64,000 bases of DNA from contig NW_008805092.1 in NCBI RefSeq assembly GCF_000004825.1, positions 186,001-250,000 on the forward strand, given 5' to 3'. Below are positions 20,978 through 32,438 of the stretch, piece by piece; position 1 is the first letter of the stretch; each line of letters begins with the position of its first letter. Position numbers and translations under genes: made by a program. The notes under the pieces are model-generated. The model made no database searches, was not told the DNA's origin, and saw only the letters and a program-made list of their open reading frames with translations. This DNA comes from Heterostelium album PN500 (Eukaryota; Evosea; Eumycetozoa; Acytosteliales; Acytosteliaceae).

Positions 20978-22757
20978 TTAATATAAAATCCTTGATATCT
21001 TTATTCTATTATTAAAATATCTTGTAATATTGTAGCCTTTCATGTAGTCACAGAGATTGTTGAATGTCTCCATAGATTCATGATATTGCATCACACAAAT
21101 GAATTCATTTAGAAATATAGAACGATCCATGAATGTCTTTAAAAAGACAAGTTCATCTGTCCTTACGAGATAATCTGTAGACAGATGCTCTATCTTTGAT
21201 GTTTCACCGTTCTCCATTATAGTTGTGAGAACTTCCACAATAAATAGATTGTTATTTTCATTGACATCCTCTTTGTCTAGTAGCCAGAGCCTCTCGAGTG
21301 AATTTTGCCTAGCGATAAGTCGACACAATTGTTGGGTAAACTGCTGGTAGTCAAAGATGATCGAGAGTGATCTAAGGTTCTCGAGACTTGAACAATCAAA
21401 GACATTGACAGACGACTGTGAAGGATCAGGTGTACCCGCGGTAACTATTAGCTTAAGTCTTGTCACTTGATTGTGGATAGGAATTGTCGTTATTCCCTCT
21501 GTTACATACAACTCAAGCTCTCTTAATTTGGATTTTGTTGAGAGCACAGGCAGCAGATCCTCGGTGACTGTGAGTGTCATTCTCGGGAGTAACACCAAGC
21601 TGTTCTGAGTAGCTAGATATCGAAAGAATGGTTGGTGCGGTGTTCTCAATATATTGATGCCAAGTGAGAAAAGCCGTTTAAAGTTGACCAGCTTCTGGAA
21701 ATCGAACGGCGGTTTGATAGTATCGGTTTTACATCTTCTCAGAGTGCTCCATTTGAGGTCGTAGTTGTCGTTTTTGTAGAAATCCGGATATTGGTCGTTG
21801 ATGCTGATCGACTCGATCACGTCGGGATTCAGGTAGTCGAGCCAGTTATCGACAGTGTTGAACGAAGAAGAGCAGTTCCTCGAGGATACACTCAGAGTCT
21901 TGAGTGTGTAAAAGTGATGAACCTTTAGAAAATTGAGCCAATCTTGATTTTTGTTGGCTGAACTCGGTAGCAACTCCAAATCGAGCAAGAAAGTCTCCAG
22001 CTTGGTGGTCAACGGTTTCAATTTCTCGATAATGGAGAAAGCAGACATAACAATATTATTCTTCTCGTAGAATACGATATGCAGTGACTTTAATGACCAA
22101 CCTCGTAGATTGTTCCCAAGAGAACTCTCTGAAATCGCGAGTCGATTTACATCCTCATTGCAATTGATTTGTATCTTTAGTTTGGTTAGTGTGTGGAATG
22201 CCGGATTGCTAAAGATCTTGGCGAATCGGTTGGGTTGGCTGACGATATCGTCTGTCCACAGTCCCAAACTGTGTACATTGTTAATGAGGCAGTATCTATT
22301 GGATAGATGTGACTCCAAGTCAGTTAGTAAGTTCACGTTCGAGTAGAAGAATTGACTAGATCCAAAGTGCACGAGTGAATTTACATTGAAGCATTGCTTG
22401 ACCATACCGAACCAGCTCCAACAAACCAAAGACAAGTTAATCCTTTCACGAGTCATCGAGTAGAGAGTTCTTTCGTTTTTGTCAATGCAACACTCCAGAT
22501 CATCATATATCTAACATTGTATTATTATTATTGATTGTTTTTTTATAATGATGGATATTTATATTTAATGATCAATATTATGTTTTTAATGAAATTTAAT
22601 TCCTTACGAGTAGAAAGCTAACAATACATTTCTGAAGGTAAACACTTAGGTTAACTTTACAGTCGCTCACCAATTCAAAGGAGCCCGGCACAATATATTG
22701 ATATTCAAAATCCAAATTCTTGAATATATTATTAATATCATCATCATTGTCTTCCAT
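20978..22757 (-). CDS. F-box-like protein with leucine-rich C-terminal region
   Basis: Two exons: 22757-22608 and 22510-20978; 560 aa. The N-terminal half of the F-box-like segment is 'YLQKCIVSFLLIYDDLECCI' and the second half 'RERINLSLVCWSWFGMVKQ', the usual hydrophobic pattern ending in Val-Cys-x-x-Trp. The remainder has irregular Leu-rich units ('LTKLKIQINCN', 'LKSLHIVFYEKN', 'LETFLLDLELLP', 'LRSLSIIFDYQQF') resembling degenerate LRRs in dictyostelid F-box proteins. It probably acts as an SCF ubiquitin-ligase substrate receptor; the partner is unknown. It lies next to the F-box/FNIP array in the same orientation but is not a close copy of it. The intron is phase 0 with a gtaagg donor. Confidence 0.8.
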
Positions 22758-22974
22758 ATTATCTACTTAATCATGATTTTAAAGAATAAAACAAACTTAT
22801 ATTCTAAATCTACTATAATAATTCTTTCTATTTATCTAATTTTTATTTAAATCAAACAAGATTTGATTTCTCTGACTTAAAAAACCCCATCATTGCAATA
22901 CCCAGTTTTGTTTTTTTGTTTTCCCATTTTTCTTAAAACATGTTTTTTCTGTTTATTTATTTTTATTTTTAATT

Positions 22975-23170
22975 ATTCGATCCGGTGTTTGTTATTGACG
23001 ATGAATCAAACAACAAGTATTTCTCTCTGCATGCAAAGAATCCCTTAAAAAGAAAAGCAAAATATATTTTATCTATATTCTCTGATTCTATTTACTATAC
23101 TTTCAATTAACAGGATAGGTAAATTGACAAATATATTATTATCATTATTATAAGGTAGAGATGTTGTCAT
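22975..23170 (-). pseudogene. Relic N-terminal exon of a sixth F-box/FNIP gene
   Basis: Starting at 23170, 'MTTSLPYNNDNNIFVNLPIL' followed by 'LIESIVNRI' matches the first exon of the five array genes. The frame then shifts by one base around 23105, after which 'ENIDKIYFAFLFKGFFA' and 'CREKYLLFDSSSITNTG' continue the similarity in the next frame. The FNIP-repeat exon is absent. It lies between the last complete array gene and the F-box-like gene at 22757. A decayed tandem copy is the simplest explanation. Confidence 0.8.
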
Positions 23171-23276
23171 TTCCTTTAGACAAATATAAATAAAATTAAA
23201 ATCATTGATTGATCGTGATTGATCAAGAAAAAAAAAAAAAAAGATGGAAACCAAATTAATTTTCTCTGATTGTAAT

Positions 23277-24970
23277 TTATTCATTCTCATCGAATTCATC
23301 TTCATCCATGTACAAATAATCATCATTATACTCATTATTATCTTTTAATATTAATTTAAAAATATTTGGTAATAATGATCGATGAAAAAGCGTTCCCATG
23401 AAACTTAGTTGTGCGGGTTTACCAAAAACTAGGTAATGATCATCGTCAAACTTTCGAATTTCACAATCCGATCCGTAATATAGATTACGCGCGAAAATGT
23501 GATTGACGGTCGGCGGTATATTATCAAAGTTAAGGTTTCTTGAATTGAAATTAATTACTACTGTTTTAACGGAACGAGGTATGACGAGCTGTTGTTTGTT
23601 TGGACCTGGCTTAACGTTGTGTGTCAGTGTCATCGATTCCAGTGTTTCCGGTAGTGCGCCAACCCGTACCAAACCGATGGCATTGATTTTCAATTCCTTG
23701 ACGGATGCAGGTAGGAATCCTTCGTCGAAATAGTAACGCGAGCAAGCACTGACATCCAACGACTCGATTCCATTGGCGTCACTTATTTGTCCGGCAACCA
23801 ACTTGAGTGAGAACGTAACAATTTCCATCCGCTTTACTCTAACATTGCTTGGCAGTTCGAATACACTCGTACACACCTCCATTGAATCCAAATGGTATTG
23901 GACATTGGCAGGGAACATCTCTTCATAGCCGAACGTCGACTTTACTTGGAATGCCAACTTTTTGATGGTCGTAGGAAGTGCCGATGTCAAATGGTATTCC
24001 GAGAAGAACGCCAAGTCCGTTACGGATTTCGGTAGTTCGCTTAGGTCGACTCGATGCTGATTCTCGCCATTCTCTGGTTCGGAATCATTGAAGTGTAGAA
24101 CCTCCAAGTTTGGCAGATCTTTGATGAACGGCATCCACGAAACCGGTACATATTTCAACGCACGAATACTCTGTGGTAGTACATTGGCTGTTATCGGTGC
24201 CGAAGGGAATTTAAGTGACTCGAGGTTGGGTGGCAACGATCCAGGCAGCACAGTGCCACTGTAGATCGGTCCGAAAGTCAACTTCTTTAGCGAAAGCGGT
24301 AGAACACCGGGAACAATCGATTTAGCAAACGTCGTTCCAAACTTTATCTTTTCTATGCCCTCAAACAAAGCAGCACGTTGCAGATCCTCATTGAAATAGT
24401 ATCCAAACGTTAGTTTCTTTAGAGTCGGTGGTAGTGGATATCGCAGTGTATCACAATATCTAAAGTTCTTAACATTGGAGTTATGAATCGAACGATGAAT
24501 TGAATTCGCTTCGCTACATAACAAAGTTACAGTCGATACATTTGGATTAATAGATTTATCTTTATATATTTATTCGCCAATTTTTGTAATTAATAACAGT
24601 TAGTTAGTTAGTTTTATTTATCTTTTTGTTTTAAATTGTTTAAAGAATTACCTTTTTCAAAGTCCGTTAAACTATAATCAAAGTTAGTATCAGTAATATC
24701 TAAATAGAATATACAATTATCTTTTGATTTAAGTGAATCTCTATAGATTGATTTAAAAGAGTTGAGATAGAGATATTCATATCTAAGAATGATTGTATTC
24801 GGATCAAACAACAAGTATTTCTCTCTGCAATCAAAGAATCTCTTACAAACAAAAGTAAAGCATATTTTATCTATATTCTCTGTTATTCTATTTACTATAT
24901 TACCAATTAACAAGATAGGTAAATTGACAAATATATTATCTTTGTTATTATTATTATTAGATTGCATCAT
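23277..24970 (-). CDS. F-box/FNIP-repeat protein, array copy A
   Basis: Two exons: 24970-24652 and 24559-23277; 533 aa. Exon 1 encodes an Asn-rich leader, then an F-box-like segment ('DNIFVNLPILLIGNIVNRI', 'KICFTFVCKRFFDCREKYLL') that may dock on Skp1. Exon 2 encodes FNIP-type repeats, each with a Leu-Pro-x-x-Leu-lys-x-Leu core: 'LPPTLKKLTFG', 'LPLSLKKLTFG', 'LPPNLESLKF', 'LPKSVTDLAF', 'LPTTIKKLAF', 'LPETLESMTL'. FNIP proteins are hugely expanded in Dictyostelia and poorly characterised; a substrate-binding role in ubiquitin ligases is inference. The single intron is phase 1, at the same codon as in all array members. This is the most diverged copy, with better codon diversity than B-E. It ends in an acidic tail ('YMDEDEFDENE'). 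Confidence 0.88.
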
Positions 24971-25223
24971 TTTCTCTTTTATGAATCTAAAAACAACAAT
25001 ATATTTATACTACTGTTTAAACAAAAATAAGAGAATAGAAATTTCTCAATTTCTTTCATTTCATTACTTTTTGATTAAATATCTTTTAAAAAAATCTTAT
25101 CTGTAATAACAAAGATAAAAAAAAGAATTAATCTTTCTCGAAAATGATCATATCCTATTCATTTAGGAATTAATTTTTTATTTTTATTTTTTTAGAATAT
25201 CTATGATTTTTTTGTAATGATAA

Positions 25224-26854
25224 TTAATATGACATTATATTTATTTTAACTTGATCATCTATTAATATTAATTTAAATATATCTGATAATAATGATCGAT
25301 GAAATAGAGTGCCGACGAACTTGTATACCGCAGGTTTACCAAAAACAAGGTAGTGATCATTGTCCAACTTTCGAATTTCACAATGCTCGCTGTGGTGGTA
25401 GTTTTTGGTGATGAAAATTTGATTGACTGTCGGTGGTATCATATCAAGACTTAGGTCACTTGAATCTGATTCTATAACTACGGTTTTGACCGATCGTGGA
25501 ATGACAAACTTGTTTGCATTGGATCGGTTACTGTTGACCAATATCATGGTTTCAAGTGTTTCCGGAAGTGTTATTTCTCTTTCTATGCTACGGACATTAA
25601 TCTTCAATTCCTTAACATTCGCAAGTAGAAATCCATCGTAGGAATAAAAACTTTTACAACGACTGATGTCCAATGACTCGATTCCATTTGCTTCGCTGAT
25701 TTGTCCAGCAACCAACTTTAATGAGTATGTTACAATGGTCATCTTCTTCACCTTGACGTTACTTGGTAGTGAAATTTTCATCATCCACAACTCCATTGAA
25801 TCCAATTGATAATTAACAGTTGGTGGGAATAGCTCTTCGTTGTTGAACAAACTGGTATACGTTGTAAACGATTTGATTGTCAAAGGAAGTGCTGATGTCA
25901 ATGTGTAATCAGAGAGAAACGCCAAATCGGTTACTGATTTCGGTATTTCACTGAGATCTACTTGAACGATATCTTGATTCTCCGAATCATTGAAATGCAA
26001 TACTTCCAAGTTTGGAAGTTCTTTAATCACTGATATCCATGATATCGGTACAAACTTCAATACTCGAAGAGTGTGTGGTAATATATTGGTTGTAATAGGT
26101 GATGAAACGTATTTCAGTATTTCAAGTTTGGGTGGCAACGATCTTGGAACCAAAGGAGCTCTATAACCTTTTCCAAATGATAGCTTCTTCAATGACACTG
26201 GTAGAGTACTTGGTTTAATCGATTTAGTAAAACTCACTTCAAACTTTATATCTTCTATACCATCAGGGAATGATTCACGATCTACATCCTCATTGAAAAA
26301 GTATCCAAATTTGAGTTTCTTTAGTGTCGGTGGTAGTGGATATTGTAATGTCTTACAATATTTGAACGTTGTAACATTGGAATCTTTTAACACCTTATAT
26401 ATTCGAGGTATTTCATCATGATGACCTAATATTAAAGTTGATACATCTGGTTTGATTGGTACCTCTTTTATGTTTTTTAGAAAAATAAATTAGTATAGTT
26501 AATCAACTCAGATTAGATGTATAATAAATAATTACCATTGTCAAAGTCATTCACATTATAATCAAATATAAAATTATTAGCCATATCAACATAGTGAATA
26601 CAATTATCTTTTGATTTAAGTGAATTCTCGTAGATTGATTTAAAAGAGTTGAGATAGAGATGTTCAGATTTGAGACTGATTGTATTCGAATCAAACAACA
26701 TGTATTTCTCTCTTAAATCAAAGAATCTCTTACAAACAAAAGTAAAGCATATTTTATCTATATTCTTTGTTATTCTATTTACTATATTTTCAATTAAAAA
26801 GATAGGTAAATTGACAAATATATTATCTTTGTTATTATTATTAGATTGCATCAT
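25224..26854 (-). CDS. F-box/FNIP-repeat protein, array copy B
   Basis: Two exons: 26854-26536 and 26464-25224; 519 aa. Exon 1: 'DNIFVNLPIFLIENIVNRI' and 'CKRFFDLREKYMLFD'. Exon 2: 'LPPTLKKLKFGYFFNEDVD', 'LPVSLKKLSFGKGYRAPLV', 'LPPKLEILKYVSSPI', 'LPHTLRVLKFVPISW', 'IPKSVTDLAFLSDY', then a conserved C-terminal module ('HCEIRKLDNDHYLVFGKP', 'GTLFHRSLL'). The C-terminal half is nearly identical at the DNA level to copies C-E, while the middle varies, suggesting recent duplication or gene conversion. Two Met codons at 26854 and 26851 could both start; the longer is used. It lacks the acidic end of copy A. Confidence 0.88.
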
Positions 26855-27044
26855 TTTGTGAAAACAAAATAAAATACAAAACAAACTGATGATCTTTTTG
26901 GAATGTTTGAAAAGAGTAATGATTAAAAATTATAGAAATTGGCAATTTTTAAAAAAATCAGAATTATTGTGTAATACAGGGATCGTTTTAGATTTTTCTT
27001 ATTCTTTTCTTTTCTTTTGACCAAAATTTTATGTAACCATTTTA

Positions 27045-28686
27045 TTATAAAATTTGCAAAGAACCCAACTTTTTCATCATTTTCTTTATTAGACCTATTA
27101 ATATTAATCTAAATATATTTGGTAATAAAGATCGATGAAATAGAGTGCCAATGAACTTGAGTTCTCCAGGTTTACCAAAAACAAGGTAGTGATCATTGTC
27201 AAACTTTCGAATTTCACAATGCTTGCTGTGGTTGTATTTTTTGGTGATGAAAATTTGATTGACTGTCGGTGGTATCATATCAAGACTTAGGTCACTTAAA
27301 TCCGATTCTACAACTACTGTTGTGACCGATCGTGGGATGATCAACTTGTTTGCATTGGATCGGTTACTGTTGACCAATATCATGGTTTCAAGTGTTTCCG
27401 GAAGTGTTATTTCTCTTTCAAAGCTACTGACAATGATTCTCAATTCCTTAACAGTCGAAGGTAGAAATCCTTCTTTGAAATCATAAATGCTACAACGACT
27501 GATATCCAATGATTCAATACCATATGCTTCTTTGATTTGTCCAGCAACCAATGTTAGTGAGTATGTTACAATGGTCATCTTCTTCACCTTGACGTTACTT
27601 GGCAGTGACACAGACATCCACAACTCCAATGAATCCAAATCATAATTAACAGTTGGTGGGAATAGCTCTTCGTGTTTGAAAAATTTGTCATCATGCATTG
27701 TAAATTTTTTGATTGTCAATGGAAGTGCTGATGTCAATGTGTAATCAGAGATAAATGCCAAATCGGTTACTGATTTAGGTATTTCACTAAGATCTACTTG
27801 CATGACATCTTCATCGACATTATTTGAATCATCGAAATGCAATACTTCCAAGTTTGGAAGTTCTTTAATCACTGACATCCATGATATCGGTACAAACTTC
27901 AATACTCGAAGAGTGTGTGGTAATATATTGGCTGTAATAGGTGACAAATGGCTTTTCAGTTCTTCAAGTTTGGGTGGCAACGATCCTGGAACCAAAGGAG
28001 CTCTATAATCATTTCCAAATGATAGCTTCTTCAATGACACTGGTAGAACACCTGGTTCAATCGATTTGGTAAACCTCTCTCCAAACTTTATAACTTCTAC
28101 ACCATCAGGGAAAGATCCACAATGTAAACCCTCATTGAAATCGTATGCAAATCTGAGTTTCTTTAGTTTCGGTGGTAGTGGATATTGTAATGTCTCGCAA
28201 TATTTGAAGTTTTTAACATTGGAATGATGTAGCAACATAGCACTTTCATTATTATTTACTATTAAAGTTGATACATTTAAATTGATTGGCACCTCTTTTT
28301 TTAGAAAAATAATAGAATAAATGTTATTGTTTGTAAAAATGATAATTAGATTAGATCTTTAATAAATAATTACCATTGTCAAAGTCTGTTACATCATAAT
28401 CATCACCATGACTATTTGAGAGAACACAATTATCTTTTGATTTCAAAGAATTCTCGTAGATTGATTTAAAAGAGTTGAGATAGAGATTTTCATATTTGAG
28501 ATTGATTGTATTTGAATCAAACAACAAGTATTTCTCTCTTAAATCAAAGAATCTCTTACAAACAAAAGTAAAGCATATTTTATCTATATTCTCTTTTATT
28601 CTATTAACTATACTTTCAATTAACAAGATAGGTAAATTGACAAATATATTATCTTTGTTACTATTATTATTATTATTAGATTGCAT
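27045..28686 (-). CDS. F-box/FNIP-repeat protein, array copy C
   Basis: Two exons: 28686-28374 and 28294-27045; 520 aa. Same layout: Asn-rich leader, F-box-like 'LPILLIESIVNRIKENIDK', then FNIP units ('LPPKLKKLRFAYDFNEGLH', 'LPVSLKKLSFGNDYRAPLV', 'LPHTLRVLKFVPISWMSV', 'LPLTIKKFTMHDDKFF') and the shared C-terminal block. Its sequence at 27240-27420 is almost identical to 30770-30950 in copy E, including silent sites, pointing to gene conversion between non-adjacent members. Phase-1 intron as in the others. Function unknown beyond the family inference. Confidence 0.88.
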
Positions 28687-28804
28687 TACTATTATTATTA
28701 TTCTTTTACTAATAATTAACGATAAAACAAGAATAATGATCTTTTCAAAAAAACTGATCACGATCAATTTTAATTTTTAGGAAAAATTTTTTTTTGGAGG
28801 ATAT

Positions 28805-30411
28805 TTATTCGTCTTCAATATCTTTTAAAATTAATTTAAATATAGATGGTAATAATGATCGATGAAATAGAGTACCAATGAACTTGTATTCTGCATGTTT
28901 ACCAAAAACAAGGTAGTGATCATTGTCCAACTTTCGAATTTCACACTCCTTGCTGTGGTGGTATTTGAATTTTTTCGAAATAAAAATTTGATTGACTGTC
29001 GGCGGTATCATATCAAGGTTTAGGTCTGATTCGGGTTGTATAACTACGGTTTTGACCGATCGTGGAATGATCAACTTTTTTGAATTGGATCGGTTACTGT
29101 TGACGAGTATCATGGTTTCAAGTGTTTCCGGAAGTGTTACTTCTCTTTTAATGCTACTGACACTGATCTTCAATTCCTTAACAGTCGAAGGTAGAAATCC
29201 TTCGTTGAAATAATAACGTTGACAATGACAGATATCCAATGATTCGATTCCATTTGCTTCTTTGATTTGTCCAGCAACCAACTTTAATGAGTATGTTACA
29301 ATGGTCATCTTCTTCACCTTGACGTTACTTGGTAGTGAAAATATATTCATAGATAACTCCATTGAATCCAATTGATAATTAACAGTTGGTGGGAATACCT
29401 CTTCATAGATGAACAACTTCTGATTATCAACTGTAAACTTTTTGATGGTCAAAGGAAGTGCTGATGTCAATGTGTAATCAGATAAAAACGCCAAATCGGT
29501 GACTGATTTTGGTATTTCACTGAGATCTACTTGAACGACATATTGATTATCCGAATCATCGAAATGCAAAACTTCCAAGTTTGGAAGTTCTTTAATCAAT
29601 GGCAACCATGATATCGGTACAAACTTTAATGCACGAAGAGTGTGTGGTAATATATTGGTTGTAATAGGAGACGATGAGTATTTCAGTATTTCAAGTCTGG
29701 GTGGCAACGATCCTGACACCAAAGGTGCTTCATAAACTGGTCCAAATGATATCTTCTTCAATGACACTGGTAGAACTCCTGGTTCAATCGATTTTGAAAA
29801 ATTCTCTCCAAACCTTATAACTTCTATACCATCAGGGAATGATTCACGATCTAAATCCTTATTGAAAACGTCTCCAAAGCTGAGTTTCTTTAGAGATGAA
29901 GGCAGTGGATATTGTAATGTCTCACAGTATTTGAACTTTTTAACATTTGAATTGTGTAACATCTTAGAGATTCGATGTGTATTGTGTTTACCTAATTCTA
30001 CACTTGACACATTTGATAATATAGATTCGTCTTTTGTTTTGTTAATATTAATGTAATATTTTTCACTGAATTAAGTTAGATATAATTACCATTGTCAAAG
30101 TCATTCACATTATAATCATATGTTATATATTCATTATACAAATTAATATAGAGATTACAATTATCTTTTGATTGCAAAGATTCTTTATAGATTGATTTAA
30201 AAGAGTTGAGATAGAGATGTTCATATTTGAGACTGATTGTTTTTGAATCAAACAACATGTATTTCTCTCTTAAATCAAAGAATCTCTTACAAACAAAAGC
30301 AAAACATATTTTATCTATATTCTTTGTTTTATTTATAATGTTACCGATTAATAACAATGGTAAATTAACAAATATATTATCTTTGTTATTATTACTATTA
30401 CTAAATTGCAT
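28805..30411 (-). CDS. F-box/FNIP-repeat protein, array copy D
   Basis: Two exons: 30411-30090 and 30030-28805; 515 aa. Exon 1 reads 'DNIFVNLPLLLIGNIINK' then 'KNIDKICFAFVCKRFFD'. FNIP units include 'LPSSLKKLSFGDVFNKDLD', 'LPVSLKKISFGPVYEAPLV', 'LPPRLEILKYSSSPI', 'LPHTLRALKFVPISWLPL' and 'LPSTVKELKISVSSI'. It ends 'LLPSIFKLILKDIEDE'. The F-box segment lacks two residues before 'KNIDK' compared with A-C, a change it shares with copy E, so D and E share a more recent exon 1 ancestor. No other oddity seen. Confidence 0.88.
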
Positions 30412-30625
30412 TCTTTAATACTCTTTTATTAATTTAATTCGATATTTAAAAATCTATAAGTTCTCAAAAGATTTGTAAAAATAATGTTCAGCCACAATAT
30501 AACTTTATTCCTTTTTAGGACTTAAACTATTTACTAGATCATTATTATTATTTAATATGAAAAGTCAAATAAACGTAATGGGAAAAACTAACAAAATAAA
30601 GGACGTGTGAGGGTTTATATGATTT

Positions 30626-32225
30626 TTAAGATATTAATTTAGATATATTTGGTAATAAAGATCGATGAAATAGAGTGCCAATGAAATTGAGTTCTCCAGG
30701 TTTACCAAAAACAAGGTAGTGATCATTGTCCAACTTTCGAATTTCACAATGCTCGCTGTGGTGGTATTTTTTGGTGATGAAAATTTGATTGACTGTCGGT
30801 GGTATCATATCAAGACTTAGGTCACTTAAATCCGATTCTACAACTACTGTTGTGACCGATCGTGGAATGATCAACTTGTTTGCATTGGATCGGTTACTGT
30901 TGACCAATATCATGGTTTCAAGTGTTTCCGGAAGTGTTATTTCTCTTTCAAAGCTACAGATACTGATTTTCAATTCCTTAACAGTCGAAGGTAGAAATCC
31001 TTCTTTGAAATCGTAAACCCTACAACGACTGATGTCCAATGACTCGATTCCATTTGCTTCTTTGATTTGTCCAGCAACCAACTTTAATGAGTATGTTACA
31101 ATGGTCATCTTCTTCACCTTGACGTTACTTGGCAGAGAAAATATATTCATCGTTAATACCATTGAATCCAATTGATAATTAACAGTGGGAGGTAATAGCT
31201 CGTTGAAGTAGAACGATGTCTTACTATCAATTGTAAACGATTTGATGGTCAAAGGAAGTGCTGATGTCAATGTGTAATCAGAGAAAAACGCCAAATCGGT
31301 TACTGATTTCGGTATTTCACTGAGATCTACTTGCATGACATCTTCATCGACATTATCTGAATCATCGAAATGCAATACTTCCAAGTTTGGAAGTTCTTTA
31401 ATGAATGGAGTCCATGATATCGGTACAAACTTCAATGCTCGAAGAGTGTGTGGTAATATATTGGTTGAAATAGGTGCAGAAGCGAATTTTAATTCTTCAA
31501 GTTTGGGTGGCAACGATCCTGGAACCAAAGGAGCTGTATAGGATTGTCCAAATGATAGCTTCTTCAATGACACTGGTAGAACACCTGGTTCAATTGATCT
31601 AGTAAAACATAGCGACTTTATAACTTCTATACCATCAGGAAGAGATCCACGATGTAAATTATCATTGAAAACATCTCCAAATCTGAGTTTCTTTAGTTTC
31701 GGTGGTAGTGGATATTGTAATGTCTCACAATTTTTGAACGTTGTAACATTGGAATCTTGTAACACCTTATAGATTCGAGGTGCTTCACCATGATGACCTA
31801 ATATTAAAGTTGATACATTTGATTTGATTGATTCATCTTTTTTTTTGAGAAAATAAATAGATATTAATAAAATTATAATGGGTTTTATTAGCTAAATGTT
31901 TACCTTTATCAAAGTCATTCATATCATAATCAAAGGTAAAATAATCTAACAAACAAAAATAGAGAATACAATTATCTTTTGATTGTAAAGAATTCTCGTA
32001 GATTGATTTAAAAGAATTGAGATAGAGATGTTCATGTTTAATACAGATTGTATTCGAATCAAACAACAAGTATTTCTCTCTGCAATCAAAGAATCTCTTA
32101 CAAACAAAAGCAAAACATATTTTATCTATATTCTTGATTCTATTTACTATGTTACCTATTAATAACAATGGTAAATTGACAAATATATTATCATTTTTAT
32201 TATTATTATTACTATTAGATTGCAT
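30626..32225 (-). CDS. F-box/FNIP-repeat protein, array copy E
   Basis: Two exons: 32225-31904 and 31836-30626; 510 aa, first gene of the array in transcription order. Exon 1: 'LPLLLIGNIVNRIKNIDK' and 'CKRFFDCREKYLLFDSNTI'. Exon 2: 'LPPKLKKLRFGDVFNDNLH', 'LPVSLKKLSFGQSYTAPLV', 'LPPKLEELKFASAPI', 'LPHTLRALKFVPISWTPF' and the common C-terminal block, ending 'NISKLIS'. The 5' part of exon 2 ('GHHGEAPRIYKVLQDSNV') most resembles copy B, whereas its middle resembles copy C: a mosaic. About 210 bp separate it from the NAA35 stop at 32439. Confidence 0.88.
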
Positions 32226-32438
32226 TACTTTATGATAATATCTCTCATTTTCTTTTATGTAAGTAAAATGAAATTTGTTTAGAAAAAATGAAATGCACAA
32301 AATTAACTTTTTTTTTTTGTTTTCATGAAATATTTGCGATGGCTCAAGAGAATAAATCATGTTAATTTTAATAAACATGCCCAATAATCTTTGGAAAAAG
32401 GATTATCCTAAGTCACAAGTAGATCGTTATATATTATT

